23,864 nt of DNA, taken from assembly GCA_903959715.1 (NCBI GenBank), contig CAJBXX010000313.1, forward strand, positions 1-23,864, given 5' to 3'. Below the pieces are notes generated by a model that was given only the letters and a program-made list of their open reading frames with translations, made no database searches and had not been told where the DNA came from. A program made the translations under genes and the position numbers. Shown here in pieces: positions 1 through 7,727 of this stretch (position 1 is the first letter of the stretch; every line of letters starts with the position of its first letter). This DNA is from an uncultured Alphaproteobacteria bacterium (GTDB lineage Bacteria; Pseudomonadota; Alphaproteobacteria; Rickettsiales; UBA1997).

Positions 1-29
1 GGGATTGCTTCGCTTCGCTCATTATCCCG
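1..29. repeat. REP-like extragenic palindrome at left edge
   Basis: The first 29 bases hold a GC-richer block with the core GCTTCGCTTCGCTC, bounded by GGGAT on the left and ATCCC on the right, so the ends can pair into a hairpin. Similar 'attgcttcgcttcgctc' elements are dispersed between genes in Rickettsiales and some other intracellular bacteria. Only one copy is seen here (a shorter GCTTCGCTTCG occurs near 23405 inside a gene), so calling it a dispersed repeat rests on resemblance. It may continue to the left of the window. Confidence 0.35.
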
Positions 30-38
30 TTATTTGCT

Positions 39-66
39 AAAAATAGCCGTTTAGGCTATTTTTTTT
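39..66 (+). terminator. Rho-independent terminator
   Basis: Bases 39-48 (AAAAATAGCC) pair perfectly with 54-63 (GGCTATTTTT) around the loop GTTTA, and the right arm runs into a T-tract ending at 66. This is a canonical intrinsic terminator, presumably for a gene left of the window. The left arm begins with five A residues, so the opposite strand also ends in a short U-run and the hairpin could work in both directions. Confidence 0.7.
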
Positions 67-329
67 ACGCAAATAACCTTACGCAAATTTAGCTTTCAGT
101 TGAATCGCATCAAAGCGAATGAATCGCGACATCCGCGATGAAATTATTTTTTGAAATTTTACAAACTCATCTCCAGCCCAAACATCGGTCGCCTCATTTA
201 AGATTTAAAATAAAATTCCGAAAGACTTTTAAATAATGCAAATATATTATTTCCCTAACATCCTTAAAAAATTAAAAGGATTGGATTTTTTAGATTTCAT
301 AAATTTTTAATTTTTAAACCCGTTTTTTG
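67..329. other. Gene-poor leader upstream of dnaX, with hairpins and a 32-codon ORF
   Basis: No convincing gene is present. Two related hairpin units lie at 101-141: TGAATCGC..GCGA at 101-118, then ATCGCG/CGCGAT at 123-128 and 134-139 around a 5-base loop. A 32-codon ORF at 138-236 (+) starts with an ATG inside the second hairpin and encodes a basic peptide (MKLFFEILQ...FRKTFK). It has no visible ribosome binding site and no family was recognised, so it is not called a gene. The last 100 bases are almost pure A/T and probably carry the dnaX promoter, but no clear -35/-10 pair was found. Confidence 0.4.
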
Positions 330-1592
330 ATGTCTTCTTACTTAGTTTTAGCTCGAAAATACCGCCCACAAAATTTTAGCGAATTGGTTGGGCAAGAGGT
401 TTTGGTGCGAACCTTAACCAATGCTATAAAAAATAATCGCTTGCATCATGCTTATATTTTGACGGGCATTCGTGGCGTTGGCAAAACCACCACGGCGCGA
501 ATTATTGCCAAAACTATAAATTGCCTCGATGAGGCTTCAAGGCTTGCAGGTCAAGCTTGCGGAGTGTGTAAAAATTGTGTGGCGATTTCGATGTCGCATC
601 ATCAAGATGTCTTCGAGATTGATGGCGCTAGTCGCAATGGCATTGAGGGTGTTCGAGAAATTATTGATTCCATCGCTTATTCCCCGGTTGAAGCCCGTTA
701 TAAAATTTATATAATCGATGAATTTCACATGATGAGCGAAAGTGCCTTCAACGCCCTGCTAAAAACGCTCGAAGAGCCTCCGGCTAATGTAAAATTTATT
801 TTTGCGACCACGGAAATTCGCGAAGTTCCGCAAACTATTTTATCGCGTTGTCAAAGGTTTGATTTGCGTCGTCTCGATGAAAAAGAAATTTTTGAGCATC
901 TCAAAAATATTTTAAAAAAAGAAAATTTTGAAGCCGATGATCAGGCTTTGAACCTTATTGCTAAAGCTTCCGAAGGCTCGGTTCGAGATTCACTTTCAAT
1001 TCTCGATCAAGCTTTGGCGAGCAATAATCATGATAAATTTTTAGCGACCAATATTATTGAAAATATGCTCGGTTTATCCGATCGTTTTAAAATAATTGAG
1101 CTTCTCGAAAATTTGTTAAAAGGCGATTTTATTTCAGCACAAAAAAACTTTGTTGAAATTTACGCGACCTCGTCGGATATTCGTCAAATCGCCACTGATT
1201 TACTCGAATTAATTCATAAAATTTCTTCGATAAAGCTTATAAAAAACTATGAAATTGACGCTTATTCAAAAATGCAATTCGAAAAATTAAATTTTATCGC
1301 CAACAGCGTTGAAATCTCTAATTTGATTCGTGTTTGGCAATTAATTTCCAAAACGCTTTATGAAATTAGCAATTCAAATTCGGCAAAAATGGTTTTTGAA
1401 ATGTTGATGATTCGAATTTGTCATTTAATTTCTTTGCCCGATTTAAAACAAGTTTTGCTCGATTTGCATCAGCAAAAAAATCCTTCTCAAACCATTTTTC
1501 AAGCTGATTCATCGCCAAAAGAACAAGAGCAGAATAATTTTGATTTAGTTTCGCAAATTCTTAAAAGTTTTGAAGGTTCTAAAATAGTTTAG
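330..1592 (+). CDS. dnaX: DNA polymerase III subunit gamma/tau (short form)
   Basis: Clamp-loader ATPase that opens the beta clamp on primer-template DNA in the polymerase III holoenzyme. The 420-residue product has Walker A GIRGVGKT (46-53), a four-cysteine zinc knuckle (C65, C77, C80, C83), Walker B IIDE (128-131) and the SRC motif (172-174). The clamp-loader collar domain follows to about residue 365. An in-frame TTG lies at 327, but ATG 330 is preferred because MSSY..LARKYRP matches the usual family start. Alphaproteobacterial DnaX proteins are usually longer, about 500-600 residues. Here the linker and tau-specific domains IV-V are nearly absent, yet the last residues (ILKSFEGSKIV) resemble the conserved C-terminal tip of longer DnaX proteins. 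The recR and ybaB genes that often follow dnaX are not here. Confidence 0.96.
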   Translation: MSSYLVLARKYRPQNFSELVGQEVLVRTLTNAIKNNRLHHAYILTGIRGVGKTTTARIIAKTINCLDEASRLAGQACGVCKNCVAISMSHHQDVFEIDGASRNGIEGVREIIDSIAYSPVEARYKIYIIDEFHMMSESAFNALLKTLEEPPANVKFIFATTEIREVPQTILSRCQRFDLRRLDEKEIFEHLKNILKKENFEADDQALNLIAKASEGSVRDSLSILDQALASNNHDKFLATNIIENMLGLSDRFKIIELLENLLKGDFISAQKNFVEIYATSSDIRQIATDLLELIHKISSIKLIKNYEIDAYSKMQFEKLNFIANSVEISNLIRVWQLISKTLYEISNSNSAKMVFEMLMIRICHLISLPDLKQVLLDLHQQKNPSQTIFQADSSPKEQEQNNFDLVSQILKSFEGSKIV

Positions 1593-1729
1593 GATAAACT
1601 CTTTTTGTAAGCGGTGCGACAATTCTAACTTTTTTTAACAAAAATATTAATTTTAAATTGAGTTTATTTTTTATCGCTCTAGTTTTGTTAAAATATCATA
1701 AAAAATTCTTGTAAATAATTCTAAAAAAT

Positions 1730-2770
1730 ATGTCAGATAAAAAAATCAAAATACTGTGCGTTGAAGACGAAATTGATATTCGTTCAAATATTGCCGACAT
1801 TCTTCGCGATGAGGGTTATGAAGTTTTTGAAGCTGGAAATGGTTATCAAGGTTATGAATTATTTATTCAAGAAAGACCCGATTTGATTATATCCGATATT
1901 ATGATGCCAGAGCTTGATGGTTATGGTTTATTAAAAATGATTCGCGACACTGCTGGCTTAAAAAATTCTGCAGTTCCTTTTATATTTTTAACGGCATTGG
2001 GGCAAAAAGATAGCATTATAAAGGGTGTTGATATGAGTGCCAACGACTATTTGGTGAAGCCCATAGATTTTGATTTGTTGATTGCTAAAATTAAAGAAAA
2101 AACTGAAAATTTTCAAAGAGTTGAAGATGTTCATTTGGGGCAAATTAGTAATTTAAAAAATCAAGTTTCGGTCGTTTTGCCGAAAGATGTTTTTTCTTAT
2201 CTTGATCTTATTATTAAAACGGTTGCCAACCTTAAAAATGAACCATTCGGACCATTTCCGCATCGTGGTTATCTCGATGAAATTAAGAAAATTTATTTGA
2301 ATTGCGTAAGTCTTAGATCGGTTATTACCAACAGTCTCGACGAATCGGTGATTGATTTTAAGCTTAATGTCGAAGAAGAAATCATTTCCATTCACGATTT
2401 TCTTGAAGATTTTATAAAAAATATTGATAAAGATATTGCGGATAGAATTATTCTTGAAAATCTTCACAATGTAAATCTTTTGCCAAAAATTAAAATCGAT
2501 AGAATCTCTCTGATTGAGGCTTTTGGAGTTTTAATTTATGAAATATTGGCTGTTGATCATGATTCAAAAATAAAAATCAGCGCAATGCTTGATCATCTTA
2601 AAAGAATCGTAATAATTTTTTATTTTGAAAATAATAATTCGCAAATTACAATTGATGTTGATGAAAATAGAATTTCAAAAATTCTCGATAAACAAAATTG
2701 TCGATTTGAAATTTTAAGCAATAAAGAAAATACTGCAATTATAGTTATTCCAGAGTATCGTTTAGTATAA
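1730..2770 (+). CDS. Response regulator: receiver domain fused to a degenerate histidine-kinase module
   Basis: A 346-residue cytoplasmic signalling protein. Residues 5-122 form a complete receiver domain: acidic pocket E12/D13, phospho-acceptor D56 in ISDIMMPELDG, T88 and K110. No DNA-binding domain follows. Residues 140-200 instead resemble the HisKA dimerisation helices of alphaproteobacterial kinases (LKNEPFGPF...YLDEIKKIY). The usual phospho-histidine position appears to be K152 (LPKDVF where a kinase has SHELR). The segment at about 245-340 has the outline of a HATPase domain (LPKIKIDRISL, then beta strands) but lacks recognisable N, G1 and G2 boxes. It probably receives phosphate and signals through dimerisation or protein contacts, possibly as a phosphotransfer or adaptor protein. 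The receiver call is secure; the pseudokinase reading comes from alignment by eye. Confidence 0.85.
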   Translation: MSDKKIKILCVEDEIDIRSNIADILRDEGYEVFEAGNGYQGYELFIQERPDLIISDIMMPELDGYGLLKMIRDTAGLKNSAVPFIFLTALGQKDSIIKGVDMSANDYLVKPIDFDLLIAKIKEKTENFQRVEDVHLGQISNLKNQVSVVLPKDVFSYLDLIIKTVANLKNEPFGPFPHRGYLDEIKKIYLNCVSLRSVITNSLDESVIDFKLNVEEEIISIHDFLEDFIKNIDKDIADRIILENLHNVNLLPKIKIDRISLIEAFGVLIYEILAVDHDSKIKISAMLDHLKRIVIIFYFENNNSQITIDVDENRISKILDKQNCRFEILSNKENTAIIVIPEYRLV

Positions 2771-2884
2771 TTTTAGCTGCACATTAAGTTTTAATTTTCA
2801 AAATTCAAAATACTTTTTGATTCAAGATGATTAGCTTTATAACATAAATAATTTATGATATTCTGGTGATACCTAAACAATTAT

Positions 2885-5881
2885 ATGATTAAAAAAGCTT
2901 CAAAAAATCAGAAAAAACTTCCAAAAAAAAATCTCTCCAAAGGCAAATTGCCAATTTTTTATAAGATACTTCTCTCGATAGCAATTTTTTTCTCTTTAAT
3001 CTTGTTTTACTTTGTGGTTCTAGTGTCGAGCTCTCCAAGATCAATAGATTTAATTACGCAAAAAATTCAAGAAACTTTAGATAAAAATTTTGATAAACGC
3101 GTAATAATCGGGAAAAGTTTTGTAAATTTTACTTCATATGGAAGTTTTAAAGTTGCAGTTAAGGATATAAGAATTTCTTATCAAGAACAACAAATTAATA
3201 AGGAAAATAATGTTGAAATTTCGGCAAAAAAATATTTTAACATTCCTAAAATTGAAGCAGAATTTTCAATTTTTGAATTAATAAAATTTAATTTTAATCC
3301 TAATAAAATTAAAATTTTTAACCCAGAAATTGCCATCGAAAATCCCAATAATTTTGCAAATATTTCCGATGCAAGTCCAGACAAATCAAGCAACAATAAC
3401 CAATTATTATTTTTAATAGATTTTTTATCGTCATTAAGAAAAAACAAAAATCCGATTGAAAATTTTGAAATAGAAGATGCTAAAATTAATTTTCAAAATC
3501 AAAAAATAAAATCAGTTGTAATTATTAAAAATGCCAAAATTTCCGCCAAATTAAACAAAAATAGTCTCGATATTTTTTCTAACGGTTCGATTTATTTTGC
3601 CAATAACAAATCCGAATCCAATATTGATTCAAACTGTAAGCTATCTAAGCTCGATGGCTTAAAATGCGATATTAATATTTTTAATTTTTTGCCAAATTCA
3701 ATTGCTGATTTTCACCCAGTTTTAGAAGATTTGAATAAAATTGATACCATCATAAACGGCTCAATAAATATAGAAATAAACAACAAAAAAGATCTTAAAA
3801 AATTGGATTTTAAATTTAGGGCTGACAAAGGAAGTTTTGAATTCAAAGAATATTTTAAAGAAAGAATTGAGTTTTCGCAAATGTTGATTAATGGTGATTT
3901 TGACGGGATTAACAAGGTTCTAAATTTAACTAAAATTGATGCTGAATTAATTAGTAAAATTGCCAATCAAACCGAAATATCAAACCCACATTTATCGATG
4001 GGATTTTCAATTTCAATGCTTGAAAATAACAAAAATAAATATGATTTTTTTATTAAATTAAAAAATCCTCTAATTGATGAAATTGATAGGTTGTGGCCTA
4101 TCGCTCTAAGTCAAAATGGCATTCGTGATTGGGTTATAAAAAGCGTTTCGGGGGGCTTTATTAATGAAGGTTTCGTAAAATTTTCAATGACAAGCGAAGA
4201 TAATTTTGATTCAAAACTTCAATATCTCGATGCCCAATTTGATTTTTCCAATGTTGATCTCAATTACGATAAAGAATTTCCCGAAATAAATAATTTAGCG
4301 GGAACAGCGTTTTTTACTAAAAATAACATGAAAATAATTGTTAAAAAAGGTGATGTTTTGAAAAGTAAAATTATAAATGCCGAAGTGACGATTAATGATT
4401 TTGATATGCCAATTAATATTTTAGCAATTAAAGGAGTTGTTGAGGGAGAAAGTGGCGACGGCTTAAAGCACATTTCCAATGACGAAGATTTTCGCGGTGA
4501 AATTGACAAATATCTCAACGGAATTTCGCAAACTGAAATTGAAATGCTCATTCCTTTAGTCGATGATTTGTCTTTGAAAAAAACTTTTATCGCAATAAAA
4601 TCTAATATATCAAATCTTAAAAATGAAAACTTCTTGGGCTCCGTGGCTGTAAGCACCAAGAAGGATATTGAATCAAATATTTTTGTAAGCGATATTGATT
4701 TAAAAGATTGCGAAATAACCAATAAAGAATTGCAGATTTTTAAAAGCAAAGATGAGTTTGGGCACCTTTCTTTTATCGTTGATTTGGATAAGGATAAAGT
4801 TGTTAAATTTAAAAATATTCTTTTAACAAAATCAAAAAATGATGGAAAAAATATTAAAAATAATCTCGGAATTAATGGCGAAATTATTTTTGGATATAGC
4901 CCCTTTAATTTGTTAAAAATTAATCTTAAAAATCAAAATTTTGCTAAAAATAATTTTATTTTTAATTATGATTTTGACCAAGCTAATTCAAGCCTTAAGG
5001 CTTCTTTAAAAGGTAAATATTTTGACGCCTCAAATCTTTTAAATCTTAAATTTTCTAACAATAATCCAAAAGATTTACCTAAAAAAATTCAAATTAATGT
5101 TGCGCTCGATCGTCTTGAATTGTTGCGTAAAAAAATTATTAATCGCGTTAATTTAAACTTAAATTGTGAAAATGGAATTTGCAAATCCGGATTTTTAAAC
5201 GGCAACATTTCTAAGCAAAAAAATATTGCTTTAAAGATTCAAAAAAATCTTAAAAATGAAAAAAATGAAGAATATTTAATTGATGGTCAAATTAACGACG
5301 CAGGCTTTGTAATCGAGGCTTTGGGCATTTCAAATTTAGTTGCAAACGGCAATGCTAAAATCAATATAAAACAAAATTTAGTGAATAATAAATTGGTATT
5401 AGAGGGTGATATAAAAATAAATTCAGATATAGTAATATTTGAAAATGAAGCGGTAAAAAAATTCTCCAAAGATAATTTGTTTTCGCAAATTAAAGATAAA
5501 ATTTTTTCAAGTGAAAAAACCACTTTTGGTTCTATCGATATAGAATTTTTACTCGAAGAAGATGAGTTAAAAATCAAATCTTTAGTTGCCAATAATTTTA
5601 AAATTGGTATTACCGCTAAGGGCAAAATAAATTTAAAAACACAAGCGATGGAAATAAAAGGAATGATAGTGCCGGGATATATCATCAACAGCTTGTTTGG
5701 CTTGGGTAAAATTCCAATTTTAGGTTCGGTGATTAGTGGTTTGCTTACTGGGGGCGAGGGCGGTGGCATTTTTAGCGTCCGTTATGAATTTATTAAAAAA
5801 GCTGGTGAAAAAGACGGAAAATTTTCGACCAACAAGGTCTCGGCATTTGTGCCTTCTTCAATTGCAAATTTATTTGAATAA
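2885..5881 (+). CDS. AsmA/YhdP-like inner-membrane-anchored envelope protein
   Basis: A 998-residue protein with a basic N-terminus, one membrane anchor at about 23-46 and a long periplasmic region rich in beta strands. Two landmarks support the family. At residues 397-435, RLWP...IRDWV...GGFINEG matches the conserved DUF3971 segment of YhdP/AsmA-like proteins. The C-terminal domain (about 882-985, GMIVPGYIINSLFG...IPILGSVISG) matches the AsmA-like C-terminal signature. Relatives (AsmA, YhdP, TamB) form bridge-like proteins linked to lipid transport and outer-membrane assembly. A similar lipid-bridging role is inferred here, not shown. Its TAA overlaps the next ATG by one base (TAATG), so the downstream pilin-like gene is probably translationally coupled. 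The 114-base upstream spacer has a TATGAT at 2854 but no good -35. Confidence 0.85.
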   Translation: MIKKASKNQKKLPKKNLSKGKLPIFYKILLSIAIFFSLILFYFVVLVSSSPRSIDLITQKIQETLDKNFDKRVIIGKSFVNFTSYGSFKVAVKDIRISYQEQQINKENNVEISAKKYFNIPKIEAEFSIFELIKFNFNPNKIKIFNPEIAIENPNNFANISDASPDKSSNNNQLLFLIDFLSSLRKNKNPIENFEIEDAKINFQNQKIKSVVIIKNAKISAKLNKNSLDIFSNGSIYFANNKSESNIDSNCKLSKLDGLKCDINIFNFLPNSIADFHPVLEDLNKIDTIINGSINIEINNKKDLKKLDFKFRADKGSFEFKEYFKERIEFSQMLINGDFDGINKVLNLTKIDAELISKIANQTEISNPHLSMGFSISMLENNKNKYDFFIKLKNPLIDEIDRLWPIALSQNGIRDWVIKSVSGGFINEGFVKFSMTSEDNFDSKLQYLDAQFDFSNVDLNYDKEFPEINNLAGTAFFTKNNMKIIVKKGDVLKSKIINAEVTINDFDMPINILAIKGVVEGESGDGLKHISNDEDFRGEIDKYLNGISQTEIEMLIPLVDDLSLKKTFIAIKSNISNLKNENFLGSVAVSTKKDIESNIFVSDIDLKDCEITNKELQIFKSKDEFGHLSFIVDLDKDKVVKFKNILLTKSKNDGKNIKNNLGINGEIIFGYSPFNLLKINLKNQNFAKNNFIFNYDFDQANSSLKASLKGKYFDASNLLNLKFSNNNPKDLPKKIQINVALDRLELLRKKIINRVNLNLNCENGICKSGFLNGNISKQKNIALKIQKNLKNEKNEEYLIDGQINDAGFVIEALGISNLVANGNAKINIKQNLVNNKLVLEGDIKINSDIVIFENEAVKKFSKDNLFSQIKDKIFSSEKTTFGSIDIEFLLEEDELKIKSLVANNFKIGITAKGKINLKTQAMEIKGMIVPGYIINSLFGLGKIPILGSVISGLLTGGEGGGIFSVRYEFIKKAGEKDGKFSTNKVSAFVPSSIANLFE

Positions 5882-6031
5882 TGGTTTTTAAAAAACATCA
5901 AAAAGCTTTCTCTTTGATAGAAATTTCGGTAGTTATTGTTATAATCGGCATCTTGATTGCTGGAGTGTCGCAGGGCATTGATTTATATGAAGATTTTCGC
6001 CTAAATAACGCTAAAACTTTAACTTTAAACT
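5831..6031 (+). repeat. Direct repeat copy 1 (AsmA-like 3' end plus prepilin N-terminus)
   Basis: First copy of an imperfect direct repeat whose second copy lies 907 bases downstream. It covers the last 16 codons and stop of the AsmA-like gene and the first roughly 50 codons of the first prepilin-LamG gene. Similarity is high to about 5967, with a block of about 44 bases (5922-5965) identical in both copies, and then fades. Of the first 50 bases, three differ between copies. Confidence 0.9.
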
Positions 6032-6732
6032 CAAGGGCGGGAAGGGTTCCCGATTTGGTTTCGTGGATTGAAACTTCGATGAATAATAGTTTTGATGATG
6101 TCGAAGAAAAAGATGGCTTAACTTTATCGAATTGGTACGACATCAATCCGTTAATTACGCCAAATTCTAAAAAAAATTTTACTCAACTCACATCGGGATC
6201 TAGACCTTTTTATGTTAAAAATGTTTCTAACGGATTGCCAGCGGTAAAATTTGAATCTGGTAGAAATCTTGTTTTTGATGGTGGAATTTTGGCAAACACT
6301 GATTTTACAATGTTTATAGTTGAAAGAAAACTTTTAAATTCAGCCATATGGATTTTTCATCCAGGAGGAAGCTGTGGCAACAATCAATGTTTTCACTCTG
6401 GATATAGAGAAAATACAAAGTTTACCTTTGATTTTTACTCTTATGGAATTGATTATGTTAGTAATGATTTAGCGGGAACCAAAACCAGAATTCACACTAT
6501 TTTTTTTAGTAAAATAAATGGTCAAAAATATTGGCTAAATGGCGGAAAAAATCCAGATTATCATGATTCTGCAAAGATCATACCCATTGGTTCCGCGACC
6601 ACAAATAAGATAGGTCAATTTTATACTGGTTATATTTTTGAAATTATTTATTATAATCGAGCAATTAATGACAATGAAAGAATTGATATTGAAAAATATT
6701 TGTCAAAAAAATATAACATTCCTATTATTTAA
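5881..6732 (+). CDS. Prepilin-type protein with C-terminal LamG/concanavalin-like domain (copy 1)
   Basis: A 283-residue type IV pilin-like protein. The N-terminus has a class III signal: basic leader MVFKKHQKA, then F10 as mature residue 1, E14 as the conserved Glu5, and a hydrophobic helix (ISVVIVIIGILIAGV). The -1 residue is Ala rather than the usual Gly. Residues about 75-283 resemble LamG/concanavalin-A-like jelly-roll domains: W..IN, then RPFY, GLPAVKFES, FTMFIVER, and the typical ending GYIFEIIYYNRAI...IEKYL. Such proteins are exported and processed by PilD and could be minor pilins or pseudopilins presenting a binding domain. The ATG overlaps the AsmA-like stop codon by one base. No other pilus gene is in the window. 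Substrate and function are unknown. Confidence 0.85.
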   Translation: MVFKKHQKAFSLIEISVVIVIIGILIAGVSQGIDLYEDFRLNNAKTLTLNSRAGRVPDLVSWIETSMNNSFDDVEEKDGLTLSNWYDINPLITPNSKKNFTQLTSGSRPFYVKNVSNGLPAVKFESGRNLVFDGGILANTDFTMFIVERKLLNSAIWIFHPGGSCGNNQCFHSGYRENTKFTFDFYSYGIDYVSNDLAGTKTRIHTIFFSKINGQKYWLNGGKNPDYHDSAKIIPIGSATTNKIGQFYTGYIFEIIYYNRAINDNERIDIEKYLSKKYNIPII

Positions 6733-6737
6733 TTTAC

Positions 6738-6938
6738 AACAAAGTCTCGGCATTGGTGCCTTCTTCAATTTCAAATTTATTTGAATAATGGTTTTTAAAA
6801 AACATCAAAAAGCCTTTTCGCTGATTGAAATTTCGGTAGTTATTGTTATAATCGGCATCTTGATTGCTGGCGTTTCGCAAGGAATCGATTTATATAATGA
6901 ATTTAAATTAACCAATGCTCGCACTTTAACTTTAAATT
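6738..6938 (+). repeat. Direct repeat copy 2 (orphan AsmA-like tail plus prepilin N-terminus)
   Basis: Second copy, 907 bases after the first. Bases 6738-6788 still translate as the AsmA-like C-terminal tail (NKVSALVPSSISNLFE plus stop) in the matching frame. They are not attached to any AsmA-like gene here and serve as the leader of the second pilin gene. The TAATG overlap with the pilin start is kept. This shows that the second pilin gene arose by a tandem duplication whose left breakpoint lay inside the AsmA-like gene. Confidence 0.9.
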
Positions 6939-7687
6939 CGGTCGTTCCCAGAATTTCAAATTTATCAATGTGGTGGGAAACAACCGCGGAAAATAGTTTT
7001 AAAACTTCAAAACCAAATGATGGCGAATTAATCAATCAGTGGAACGATATTAATCCGCAAAGAGCGATGAAAATAAATTTATTTAACGCTTCTAATGGTG
7101 ACTCTAGACCTACATATAAATCTTCGGCAATCAATGGCTTACCGGCGTTAAAATTTAGTGATGCTCAAAATTTAAGAAGTAATGACATTCGAGGCGTTGA
7201 TTTTTTTAATACTAATGAAATGACGGTTTTTTTAATACAAAATACAACTGGTGGCTCCGATTCAACAATGAGTTGGATTCCAACAACAAATAATCTTGAT
7301 GCGGGTGGCGCCGAAATTACTCGATTTAATTTACATTTGCTTCACGCTAATCAGTTTTTTTTTGATTTTGGTGGAAGAGTAACTTATTCGGGAGCCAACG
7401 CTTACGCCAAAAAAAATACATTATTTACCCTTAAAAGATCGGGTGCCACAATGATTATGCGTCTTAATGGTCAAGAAATTTCTTCTGACTCTGCCGTTAC
7501 AGCAAATACAGCAAATATTTCTAATTCATATGTGAGTCCATTTATTGTTGGCAAAATGAGGACGGATTCTTATTATCATTTTGATGGCTTTATCGCTGAA
7601 ATCATTATTTACGGCAATGGATTACATATCAATGAGATTAAAAAAATTGAAGCTTATTTAGCCAAAAAATGGGGTATAAAAATATAA
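6788..7687 (+). CDS. Prepilin-type protein with C-terminal LamG/concanavalin-like domain (copy 2)
   Basis: A 299-residue paralog of the preceding gene. The first 35 residues are almost identical (A9|F10 processing site, E14, hydrophobic helix to about 30). The rest has diverged but keeps the same order: W..IN near 75-85, RPTYK, GLPALKFSD, MTVFLIQN, and the ending GFIAEIIIYGN...IEAYLAKKWGI typical of LamG-like domains. The strong conservation of the export and assembly helix against rapid change in the lectin-like domain suggests two subunits of one filament or apparatus with different surface specificities. That is inference. The gene sits 55 bases after the first copy, probably in the same transcript. 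No clear terminator is seen in the 40 bases before the convergent gene. Confidence 0.85.
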   Translation: MVFKKHQKAFSLIEISVVIVIIGILIAGVSQGIDLYNEFKLTNARTLTLNSVVPRISNLSMWWETTAENSFKTSKPNDGELINQWNDINPQRAMKINLFNASNGDSRPTYKSSAINGLPALKFSDAQNLRSNDIRGVDFFNTNEMTVFLIQNTTGGSDSTMSWIPTTNNLDAGGAEITRFNLHLLHANQFFFDFGGRVTYSGANAYAKKNTLFTLKRSGATMIMRLNGQEISSDSAVTANTANISNSYVSPFIVGKMRTDSYYHFDGFIAEIIIYGNGLHINEIKKIEAYLAKKWGIKI

Positions 7688-7727
7688 GTTAAGCTACCAA
7701 TTTTACAAAACCCAGCAAAAAAATTAA

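Noticed and set aside
912..931. A7 run followed by G in dnaX (slippery heptamer A AAA AAA in frame), as for programmed -1 frameshifting to make gamma.
   Set aside because: A -1 shift would reach TGA at 929-931 within a few codons, giving a product of about 198 residues cut inside the ATPase core. No stem-loop or upstream Shine-Dalgarno stimulator is evident. Poly-A runs are common here.
1593..1729. Possible terminator between dnaX and the response regulator (ATAAACTC pairing with GAGTTTAT).
   Set aside because: The arms are AT-rich and separated by nearly 60 bases, too far for an intrinsic terminator hairpin.
2771..2884. Promoter for the AsmA-like gene around TATGAT (2854-2859).
   Set aside because: The hexamer at the correct spacing (TTAGCT, 2831-2836) matches the -35 consensus poorly, so it is not listed.
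4264..5769. Long antisense frames (4264-4749 and 5287-5769, minus) across the AsmA-like gene.
   Set aside because: They lie opposite a well-supported coding region, have hydrophobic low-complexity translations typical of antisense AT-rich DNA, and show no motif.
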